10,337 bases of DNA from Thermoplasmata archaeon (GTDB taxonomy: Archaea > Thermoplasmatota > Thermoplasmata > Thermoplasmatales > Thermoplasmataceae). Location: assembly GCA_021845325.1 (NCBI GenBank), contig JAKBRR010000029.1, positions 1 to 10,337 on the forward strand, in the 5' to 3' direction. The translations under genes were made by a program, and so were the position numbers. Positions 1 through 5,564 of this stretch are shown piece after piece. A model generated the notes under the pieces. The model worked only from the letters and a program-made list of their open reading frames with translations. It ran no database searches and was not told where the DNA came from. Position 1 is the stretch's first letter. Every line of letters begins with the position of its first letter.

Positions 1-555
1 TCACTGACTGTCAGGAACCCTGGTGTTTTCAGCGGTTTTGCTGCACATTCAATGGATGCAGGATTTGAGAATGTGTTTTTGCCGGATTTCTCCCTTACAA
101 TGGAGCATTTTAGAAACTCTGCTGGCCCATCTAAATGGCTGCAGAAATACTGGTCCAGTTTTAATCGGATAAATTCGAACAAGATCAAGGTGCTAAGAAT
201 TCTGTGCGCTTCCGCTTTCTTTTCTCCAGATACGGAATCAAAGGAGATGCATATTGATTTCCCATTCAACTGGGAAACTGGAGAGTTCAGGCAGGATACC
301 TGGAATAGATGGCTTTCTTTAGATCCTGCAAGGAATGTGGTGCAGATGAGCAGGCAGCTTGAATCCCTGAAGGGAATATTCATTGATGCAGGAACTATGG
401 ATGATTTCTCCTCAATCTGGGGTGCAAGGGCTATAAATGCTAAGATGACCGAAGCAAAGATCAATCACACTTACGAAGAATACGAGGATGGCCACTTTGG
501 TATAAATTACAGATTTGAGAAATCACTGCCTTTTCTGGCTCAGGCCCTATCCTGA
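1..555 (+). CDS. Putative esterase / alpha-beta hydrolase (PF00756-like), 5'-truncated by window edge
   Basis: Open from the first base to the TGA at 553-555, giving 184 visible residues of the C-terminal part. The first in-frame ATG (52) is not the real start, because the family-like segment PGVFSG..AHS lies before it. In this family 'P-x-V-F-S-G...HS-x-D..FE..(Y/F)LPDF' follows the GxSxGG nucleophile elbow, so the catalytic Ser should lie left of the window. Visible candidates for the rest of the triad are the first Asp of 'GTMDDF' (codon 400-402) and the His of 'EDGHFG' (codon 493-495), both in the positions expected for PF00756 esterases. No signal peptide can be judged because the N-terminus is missing. 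The gene converges on the minus-strand SDR gene and overlaps it by 16 bases. Substrate cannot be told from sequence; hydrolysis of a carboxyl ester or thioester is the family role. Confidence 0.8.
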   Translation, partial: SLTVRNPGVFSGFAAHSMDAGFENVFLPDFSLTMEHFRNSAGPSKWLQKYWSSFNRINSNKIKVLRILCASAFFSPDTESKEMHIDFPFNWETGEFRQDTWNRWLSLDPARNVVQMSRQLESLKGIFIDAGTMDDFSSIWGARAINAKMTEAKINHTYEEYEDGHFGINYRFEKSLPFLAQALS

Positions 556-1250
556 TTTGAAAATCGCGCACCGCTGTCAACAGGTATGACAGCGCCGTCA
601 ATGCACTGTGATTCTGGTCTGGTCAGGAATGTAATAACCTCGGCTATCCCCTCCGGTGGGGTAAGCGGATCCCCCAGATCTCTGGATGTCCAGTCCCTTC
701 CAGGAGCAAAACCACTTTCGATCATTGCAACGGCAACACCGTTGACCCTTATGCCTTTACCAAGCAGATTCGCAGCAGAAATTTCTATTAATTTATTAAG
801 CGCATTCTTACCTATCACGTAGGATAATGAATTCCAGTCCCTCGTATACTGTGCCTGAATGCTGCTTACAAGGGTTATAGTTGATCCCGGATGAGCTAAT
901 TTAGAAAAATACCTGATCAGATTCAAAGGTATCTTAAGGTGTCCTTCCAGCATCTCTTCAAGATGTTCAGGGTTTTCTATTGAATCCATTGCATAACCAC
1001 CGAGAGTTATGATGAGATTGTCTATTGTTTCCATTTCTCTAACTGAAAAATCAAGGAAATCGGTTATCCCCTGATCTGTGGAAAGATCTGAAACATGATA
1101 TTTGAGGCTTCCATATTCCTTGAGAAATTCCTGCGCATCCATGAGCCTTTTTTCGGATCTTGCGTTTATAATCACCCTGTCACCTTTCTTAAGCAGAAGA
1201 TAAGCAACCGCTCTACCAAGGTTTCCGGTTCCGGCTATGATCGAATTCAT
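540..1250 (-). CDS. Short-chain dehydrogenase/reductase (SDR), NAD(P)-dependent
   Basis: A 236-residue Rossmann-fold oxidoreductase of about the usual classical SDR length (around 250). The N-terminal strand is followed by the dinucleotide loop G7-T-G9-N-L-G12. Arg31 in 'NARSEKR' after strand 2 suggests NADP(H) preference. Catalytic residues are visible: Ser129 or Ser130 ('TLVSS'), Tyr144 and Lys148 in the YxxxK motif ('SYVIGK'). The downstream motifs 'IRVNGVAV' and 'IDGAVIPVDSGA' are standard for the family. Two points are atypical: the glycine loop is GxGxxG rather than the usual SDR GxxxGxG, and the NNAG motif is replaced by 'TLGGY'. The start ATG (1248-1250) has a TATA-like box 24 bases upstream, so the mRNA is probably leaderless. 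It overlaps the convergent esterase gene by 16 bases at its 3' end. Substrate unknown; the family is certain. Confidence 0.93.
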   Translation of the reverse strand: MNSIIAGTGNLGRAVAYLLLKKGDRVIINARSEKRLMDAQEFLKEYGSLKYHVSDLSTDQGITDFLDFSVREMETIDNLIITLGGYAMDSIENPEHLEEMLEGHLKIPLNLIRYFSKLAHPGSTITLVSSIQAQYTRDWNSLSYVIGKNALNKLIEISAANLLGKGIRVNGVAVAMIESGFAPGRDWTSRDLGDPLTPPEGIAEVITFLTRPESQCIDGAVIPVDSGARFSNQDRA

Positions 1251-1269
1251 GTTTTAAAATGCCCGCATT

Positions 1270-1277
1270 CTATAAAT
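1270..1277 (-). promoter_or_regulatory. TATA-like box of the SDR gene
   Basis: Reads ATTTATAG on the minus strand, centred about 24 bases upstream of the ATG at 1250. This is the spacing expected when transcription starts at or next to the start codon. Confidence 0.6.
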
Positions 1278-1338
1278 GATTTCTCATATGAAACCTCTTT
1301 AATGACTGCAAGAAATAACAGTGTGTTTCGAGGGTTAG

Positions 1339-1346
1339 TATTTTAA
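1339..1346 (+). promoter_or_regulatory. TATA-like box of the HerA-like ATPase gene
   Basis: TATTTTAA, centred 26-27 bases before the ATG at 1369. It lies in the 118-base divergent region shared with the SDR gene, about 70 bases from that gene's box on the other strand. A leaderless start is implied, and no Shine-Dalgarno sequence precedes the ATG. Confidence 0.55.
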
Positions 1347-1368
1347 CCGTTTTCGGTATTTACCCATT

Positions 1369-3372
1369 ATGTACAGATACCGGAGGCAATTTAACCGGCC
1401 TGCACCGACAGATAAAGATTCAGATACTGTTATTGGATTAAACGGAGACGGGAACCCTGTATCTATTAACAGAAATGATTTAAACGGCCATTTTCTTATA
1501 TGTGGTAAGACAGGAACCGGGAAAACCAATCTGCTGAAATTACTGCTGAACTCTCTTGATAGGTCTGATTCAAATATTATTCTCTTTGATCCACATGGTC
1601 AGCTAGCGGACTGGGCCATCGGTAGTTTCAAGAAAAAGGATATTGTATTTCTATCAGGCAGACCCTATCCGGGGTGTAATAATAGATATACCGGTATCAA
1701 CGTAATTGAAGCACATGATTCAGAAGATTCCGCGATAATTTCGAGTTCCTGGATGAGGGAGGTTCTTTCCTCTGAGGAAGCTCTATCACACGGTACATGG
1801 GGACCGAGGCTTGAGGTGATTTTTGGTCCAGTCTTGATAGAATGCATTAAGGGCCAAAACGATCTTACTTTACAGGAGTTTCAATCGCTCATATCCGACA
1901 GGACAAAGCTCATTGACGTAATCGAGAAATCTGGTAAAAGAGAATTAGTCAATTATCTTAGATCACAATCGGGCGATCGCAAAGCATGGATGGATCTGGT
2001 TGCTAGCGCAATGAACAAACTGCTCCCGGTTTTGGAGAGTTCCTTTTCGCGAAGGCTTCTTTCCAGCCACTTTAGCAATGACCTGAACCTCGACAAAATC
2101 ATTGCATCATATAAATCGCTGATAGTACCGGATCTGAACGAATCAATTACGGGAATTTCAGGTTACAAGATTGCTTCAGTACTTTTACTTGCCAAGATAT
2201 GGAGCTCGTTGCTGAGAAAGGGTGTCGATGAAAGGAAAACGTATGTTGTGATAGATGAGGCACACCTGTTCCCTGAAAAAATATTGACAACTTTACTATC
2301 AGAAGGCAGAAAATACGGAATTGTCCTGATACTTTCATACCAGTACCTGACACAGATATCAAAGAGCGGTCTGTCTTCCCTGTTTGGTAATATAAGGAAT
2401 ATTTCTGTATTCAACTTATCGAGAGATGATTCACGGTTAATTTCAGAAAATATAGCTGAGATCAGGAGAAGGGATAGATTATCAGACAAGATCCTGTTAC
2501 AGGATTTTCACTCCTGTTTGTTTTACTCAAAAGGATCGTATGGTGAAATTGGCCCATTTACAATAAAACCTAGTTATATTGAAGGTAATGTTGATCCAGA
2601 TCTGATCCAGGCGAAAAAATGCGAATCCATTCTAAAGTATGGAAACGCTGAAACAGAAATACCACAAAATGAGCCTGAAGAAATTTCAATCCATGAAATT
2701 ATGATAAATGACCTCAGAGACTATCTGCAAAAGAAAGGATTGAGCTGCAAAACAGGTATAAAGTTTTCAGATGTCATTCCTGACCTGGTCACAGAAGTCG
2801 GTTTAAGCAGAATCTTCTTTGAGGTCGAGGAATCAGATATAAGAAACAGTCTTCGCATTGCTAAGAAATTACTTGATTATAAGGGTGAGAAAGTTGCCTT
2901 CGTTTCGCAAAGGGTGAACCGCGATAAATTGCTTATTGCCATAATCAGGATATATCAGGGGATATTTCAAATTGCCTCTTCGTTGTCCATGAAGCAATAT
3001 GGTAAATATGCAGATATTGCATCGATCTGGGACATTCTGCTAATAAGTTATGAAAATGGAAAATTTGAATTCTTTAACGGAAAAGAATATGTCAAGTTTT
3101 TACCCAGGCACCTTGCTTCACGAGGATCACTTGACCTCAGAGTTTCTAAACTACCATATGCTGTTATTAGAAAACAGATCATTACAGATATTATTGAGAG
3201 GGGAGTTGAAGGTGACGTTAGCAGCATGGATACGATAACAGGAAAATACGACAGATATACAATGAAAAGACTCAATGAAAGCATCGTCAGATCGGGATTC
3301 AGAAGAATGGATATCGCATCCCTTCTAAATATAAGGTCAGCATCAGTTAACAATACACACTCTGATAAATAG
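1369..3372 (+). CDS. HerA/VirB4-like P-loop ATPase (DUF87) with PD-(D/E)xK-like C-terminal region
   Basis: 667 residues. The ATPase core covers about 20-400: Walker A GKTGTGKT at 46-53, Walker B 'TYVVIDEAHLF' at 291-301 (Asp296, Glu297), and a sensor-like 'ILSYQ' ending at Gln325. This is the HerA/VirB4/FtsK branch, whose members form hexameric rings that move DNA (end resection, packaging or conjugation). After a linker, residues about 445-515 show 'IPDLV' (Pro471, Asp472), then 'FFEVE' (Glu485, Glu487), then 'VAFVSQ' (about 509-514). This order matches the beta-hairpin core of PD-(D/E)xK nuclease-fold domains found at the C-terminus of some archaeal and plasmid ATPases, although the usual Lys is replaced (ExE). 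Residues 600-660 are basic and helical and might bind DNA. No NurA, Mre11 or Rad50 gene lies beside it, so it is unlikely to be the canonical resection HerA. The ATPase assignment is firm; the tail domain is an inference. Confidence 0.85.
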   Translation: MYRYRRQFNRPAPTDKDSDTVIGLNGDGNPVSINRNDLNGHFLICGKTGTGKTNLLKLLLNSLDRSDSNIILFDPHGQLADWAIGSFKKKDIVFLSGRPYPGCNNRYTGINVIEAHDSEDSAIISSSWMREVLSSEEALSHGTWGPRLEVIFGPVLIECIKGQNDLTLQEFQSLISDRTKLIDVIEKSGKRELVNYLRSQSGDRKAWMDLVASAMNKLLPVLESSFSRRLLSSHFSNDLNLDKIIASYKSLIVPDLNESITGISGYKIASVLLLAKIWSSLLRKGVDERKTYVVIDEAHLFPEKILTTLLSEGRKYGIVLILSYQYLTQISKSGLSSLFGNIRNISVFNLSRDDSRLISENIAEIRRRDRLSDKILLQDFHSCLFYSKGSYGEIGPFTIKPSYIEGNVDPDLIQAKKCESILKYGNAETEIPQNEPEEISIHEIMINDLRDYLQKKGLSCKTGIKFSDVIPDLVTEVGLSRIFFEVEESDIRNSLRIAKKLLDYKGEKVAFVSQRVNRDKLLIAIIRIYQGIFQIASSLSMKQYGKYADIASIWDILLISYENGKFEFFNGKEYVKFLPRHLASRGSLDLRVSKLPYAVIRKQIITDIIERGVEGDVSSMDTITGKYDRYTMKRLNESIVRSGFRRMDIASLLNIRSASVNNTHSDK

Positions 3373-3468
3373 TATGAAATATCACATTATGACTGTCTTT
3401 AAACCTCAAAATAGACAATTTTCAGTCGTTCTTCTTTATCTAAGTGTTGATAATTCAGGGTGAGTATC

Positions 3469-3474
3469 TTTTTT
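3469..3474 (+). terminator. Oligo-T tract, possible terminator of the ATPase gene
   Basis: A run of six T residues about 100 bases after the ATPase stop, followed by further T-rich DNA (3481-3484). Archaeal RNA polymerase terminates at T-rich tracts without needing a hairpin. The distance from the stop makes this only a weak call. Confidence 0.3.
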
Positions 3475-3522
3475 AGACACTTTTGTTTAGAATTCATTAT
3501 TTATTAATCTTTTGGAAAAACA

Positions 3523-3531
3523 TTAATATTA
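3523..3531 (+). promoter_or_regulatory. TATA-like box of the diiron-oxidase-like gene
   Basis: TTAATATTA preceded by the purine-rich GAAAAA stretch (a possible BRE), centred 30 bases before the ATG at 3557. The spacing favours that ATG rather than the TTG at 3548 as the start. Confidence 0.5.
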
Positions 3532-3556
3532 ACTATTCATTATTCTTTTGATTATC

Positions 3557-4249
3557 ATGCAGGAGTTTGGAAAAGAGGATTTTTATAAGACAGCTTATGG
3601 TTTTGTTAAAAGGCACAGGGCAACAAATAACGAATTTATCGACAGATTTGCCAGAGGCGATATTACGGAGAGTGAATTTATTAGGTTTTCAATTGAGTTT
3701 TACCATTTTACGAGGGAATGGGTTTCAATTCTTTCAACACTTCTTGTCAACACGCCTGACGAAAACGATGCGGCAAATCTTACAACCATTTTGGTTTCTG
3801 AATTGGGAGATATGGATCCACACAAGAGGCATGAACTGTTATACAGGAAATACCTGAGGAGCATTGGAATACAGCCTGAAACATTAGTTAAGAGGGAGCA
3901 ATTAAAGACAACAAAAGCCTGGCTTGACGGCATGAGGAGATATTTTGCCGGAGATCACTTCGAGGCCCTTGGCGCTGAATTTGGACTGGAAAATATGGCT
4001 ATACCAATGTGGGACAAGATACTCGCCGGTTTTAAGGTCTATTTTGCTAAAAACAAGAAATTCGCAAACGCTGATATTGAATATTTTACATTCCACAGGG
4101 AACTTGAGATACACCACGAGGAAGCAATGGAAGATGTCCTTGGAACACATAAGAATGACCCTGTTGCAAGAGAGAACTTCATGAAAGGTATCGACGGTAT
4201 ACTGAATCTTGAAGAAGGATTCTGGCTTGGATTATCTGATAAGAAATAA
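3557..4249 (+). CDS. Heme-oxygenase-like diiron oxidase (HDO; TenA/PqqC/CADD-type fold)
   Basis: 230 residues, all-helical, typical length for the family. I chose the ATG at 3557 over an in-frame TTG at 3548 because of the promoter spacing. The metal-binding pattern of HDO enzymes can be read off: Glu82 and His89 (E-x6-H in 'SELGDMDPHKRH'), Glu145 (in 'GLENMAIP', before the family's Pro), and His180-x3-Glu184-x2-His187 in 'FTFHRELEIHHEEAM'. The spacings E-x6-H and H-x3-[D/E]-x2-H equal those of CADD-type proteins, which bind two irons and activate O2. The fifth ligand is Glu here where Asp is usual. Family members oxidise amino-acid or fatty-acid substrates or make para-aminobenzoate (CADD). 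TenA thiaminase is unlikely because these metal ligands are present. The gene stands alone with its own promoter and no thiamine or folate gene is nearby, so the substrate is open. Confidence 0.8.
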   Translation: MQEFGKEDFYKTAYGFVKRHRATNNEFIDRFARGDITESEFIRFSIEFYHFTREWVSILSTLLVNTPDENDAANLTTILVSELGDMDPHKRHELLYRKYLRSIGIQPETLVKREQLKTTKAWLDGMRRYFAGDHFEALGAEFGLENMAIPMWDKILAGFKVYFAKNKKFANADIEYFTFHRELEIHHEEAMEDVLGTHKNDPVARENFMKGIDGILNLEEGFWLGLSDKK

Positions 4250-4257
4250 CACATCTA

Positions 4258-4263
4258 TTTATA
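4258..4263 (+). promoter_or_regulatory. TATA-like box of the small membrane protein gene
   Basis: TTTATA centred 25 bases before the ATG at 4286, within the 36-base gap after the oxidase gene. It suggests a separate, leaderless transcript rather than readthrough only. Confidence 0.5.
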
Positions 4264-4285
4264 GATAATAAATATCCACTCATAA

Positions 4286-4711
4286 ATGCTTGACACTATA
4301 GGCTACCGGTATGCCGGGTATAATTTAAAACTCCCCAGCATAACATACCTTGTAGTCTTTATTCTGCTGTCGATAATTGTGGACGCGATTGCAATCTATT
4401 TTGCTGCAAGGCTGGTAAGTCGTTCTTCAACTCCAGGTAAGGCAGTGTTTGTGGCTATCTTTGCCCCAATTTATTTCATATTTGTATTCTTCATTTTATC
4501 GATTATACTTGGACTCTTTTTACCTGTATTAGGCATATTTCTTGCCCTATTTATTGCCTTCCTTGCACTCATTCATTTTATCGGGAGAACTTATAACACA
4601 GGCATGGCCGGCGGATTTTTGATTGCGATTCTGGCACTTATTATACTTGTGGTTATAAGCTTCGTAGTTGGAGCACTCCTCGGAGTTTCATCTATATTTG
4701 CGGGTCTCTGA
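4286..4711 (+). CDS. Small integral membrane protein, four predicted helices, function unknown
   Basis: 141 residues, very hydrophobic. Likely membrane segments are at about 19-43, 52-78, 80-99 and 108-135, with a short basic loop after the first ('ARLVSRSSTPGK', 41-52) and a second ('GRTYNTG', 100-106). Residues 1-17 are polar and contain several tyrosines. The only acidic residue inside a helix is Asp33. I recognise no family motif; it could be a small channel, a membrane-organising protein or a partner of a neighbouring gene. The start ATG has a TATA-like box at leaderless spacing. The stop codon falls inside an inverted repeat (4707-4724). Coding status is well supported by the strong hydrophobic pattern; function is unknown. 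Confidence 0.7.
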   Translation: MLDTIGYRYAGYNLKLPSITYLVVFILLSIIVDAIAIYFAARLVSRSSTPGKAVFVAIFAPIYFIFVFFILSIILGLFLPVLGIFLALFIAFLALIHFIGRTYNTGMAGGFLIAILALIILVVISFVVGALLGVSSIFAGL

Positions 4712-4724
4712 TCAAGAGATCAGA
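4707..4724 (+). repeat. Inverted repeat (7-bp stem, 4-base loop) over the stop codon
   Basis: TCTGATC at 4707-4713 and GATCAGA at 4718-4724 are perfect reverse complements around the loop AAGA. The TGA stop of the membrane protein (4709-4711) lies in the left arm. No T tract follows, so it is not a classical terminator. It ends ten bases before the TATA-like box of the next gene, so it could be an RNA hairpin or a regulator site for that gene. Confidence 0.5.
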
Positions 4725-4733
4725 TGGAAAATT

Positions 4734-4741
4734 GATTAATA
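4734..4741 (+). promoter_or_regulatory. TATA-like box of the 77-residue unknown gene
   Basis: GATTAATA centred about 24-25 bases before the ATG at 4762. It decides the start: the TTG at 4732, which would give a longer frame, overlaps this box and cannot be the start of a transcript made from it. Confidence 0.45.
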
Positions 4742-4761
4742 GTTTTCTTCGATACACTATC

Positions 4762-4995
4762 ATGGTTGAGGAAGGCCAATCAGCTATTTTAGCAGGCAAT
4801 TCAGATATAGCCTACTGCGATCGAATTCAGGAAATAATTATAATAACTGCTGATGGCAGACAGGAACATCTCGATAGGGGTATTTCCTACGGTTTTTGCG
4901 TTGAGGCAGTGAGAACCGGTGTAAGCCTTAAGCAATTACTTAAGGAAAGGGTCGAACCTTCCCTGCAGGATATAAAAATAAAGCGCTGGTACTGA
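4762..4995 (+). CDS. Hypothetical small soluble protein (77 aa)
   Basis: The frame from ATG 4762 gives 77 residues, ending in TGA at 4993-4995. Residues 17-31 look like two short strands with a turn ('AYCDRIQEIIIITADG'), followed by 'GISYGFCVEAVRTGVSLKQLLKER' (about 40-63), which would form one or two amphipathic helices. The C-terminus is basic ('IKIKRWY'). Two cysteines (19 and 46) are present, without a metal-binding pair. I do not recognise the family. Codon use and the alternation of charged and hydrophobic residues look like a real protein, and a TATA-like box sits at the right distance. It lies between the four-helix membrane protein and a long non-coding stretch, which gives no hint of function. 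Confidence 0.55.
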   Translation: MVEEGQSAILAGNSDIAYCDRIQEIIIITADGRQEHLDRGISYGFCVEAVRTGVSLKQLLKERVEPSLQDIKIKRWY

Positions 4996-5393
4996 AGGAA
5001 CTGAAAAAATTAGACCGCACCAATTCTTTATGTATACAAAAATTTATGAGATAATAAGATCGTTCTTCTGGAACACAATACACTGATGTAAACCTTGAAA
5101 TTTTAATGTGATGCCAATGTTGAATAACTTATTTGGTTTTAAGACTTTAAACGTTGCCCTCTTATATTTCCAGACTCCTCTTTGCAAGCATTGAATATTT
5201 TGAAAATGTGCATGATAATGTTGCAAGATTAAAAGATATCTCAATATTTGTATTTAACAAAAAGATAATCTAAGATACGAGAAATAACTATAGGGAAAGC
5301 GATCACTACCTTTTCTCTTAACTTACCGGCGAAGAAATTAATAGATACTTTAAGCCGTTTGATACATATAACAATACACGCAGGAAGCCCTTA

Positions 5394-5408
5394 TCCGTTC
5401 CGGACGGA
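5394..5408 (+). repeat. Inverted repeat, GC-rich 5-bp stem
   Basis: TCCGT and ACGGA flank the five-base loop TCCGG. It is the first of three hairpin-forming repeats within 92 bases. The local base composition is richer in GC than the flanking DNA. Confidence 0.4.
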
Positions 5409-5442
5409 AGGTGGATTTCGTTGATGCGAGGAACCTCAAGAG

Positions 5443-5461
5443 AATTATGTGAATCATAATT
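5443..5461 (+). repeat. Inverted repeat, 7-bp stem, 5-base loop
   Basis: AATTATG (5443-5449) and CATAATT (5455-5461) are exact reverse complements around TGAAT. It could be a dimeric regulator site or an RNA hairpin. Confidence 0.5.
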
Positions 5462-5464
5462 TAT

Positions 5465-5485
5465 TTCCAGGCCATCAGGCTGGAA
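5465..5485 (+). repeat. Inverted repeat, 8-bp stem with one bulged G
   Basis: TTCCAG-G-CC (5465-5473, G5471 bulged) pairs with GGCTGGAA (5478-5485) around the loop ATCA. It begins three bases after the previous inverted repeat. It is the strongest of the three stems in this region. Confidence 0.5.
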
Positions 5486-5533
5486 TCAACACACACTGAT
5501 CCAAATGATGCATAACTAACTGCTAAGGAACAA

Positions 5534-5543
5534 TTTTTATATT
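5534..5543 (+). promoter_or_regulatory. TATA box of the GNAT-membrane protein / transporter operon
   Basis: TTTTTATATT with GGAACAA just upstream (BRE-like purines), centred 26 bases before the ATG at 5565. This is one of the clearest archaeal promoters in the window and implies a leaderless start. Confidence 0.65.
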
Positions 5544-5564
5544 ATCCGATCCATGGCTCCGTAA

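Larger units (their letters stand above)
4996..5564 (+). other. Long intergenic region with several inverted repeats; no convincing gene
   Basis: 569 bases. The left half (about 5000-5270) is AT-rich with frequent stops on the plus strand and only a poor minus-strand frame. The right half (about 5370-5490) has higher GC and three inverted repeats in about 90 bases (5394-5408, 5443-5461, 5465-5485). These could mark a structured small RNA, a decayed mobile element or regulatory DNA for the downstream operon. The last 30 bases contain the promoter of the gene at 5565. It matches no RNA family that I can recognise: it lacks the RNase P and SRP signature elements and has no paired C/D boxes. Confidence 0.5.

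Noticed and set aside
586..822. Plus-strand open frames inside the SDR gene (586-822 and 1095-1346).
   Set aside because: They are antisense to a well-supported SDR with all catalytic motifs and have no features of their own.
2163..2489. Minus-strand open frames of 100-plus codons inside the ATPase (2163-2489 and 3048-3353).
   Set aside because: The plus-strand protein carries Walker motifs through this region; the antisense frames show no motif or promoter.
3548..3556. TTG at 3548 as start of the diiron-oxidase-like gene.
   Set aside because: The ATG at 3557 is a better codon and still lies 30 bases after the TATA-like box; the extra residues (M-I-I) add nothing to the domain.
4732..4761. 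TTG at 4732 as start of the 77-residue protein.
   Set aside because: It overlaps the TATA-like box that would drive the gene, and the ATG at 4762 is at the right distance from that box.
5044..5244. A 66-codon minus-strand frame in the long intergenic region.
   Set aside because: Low-complexity composition, no motif and no convincing promoter. It may be a relic, but nothing supports it as a gene.
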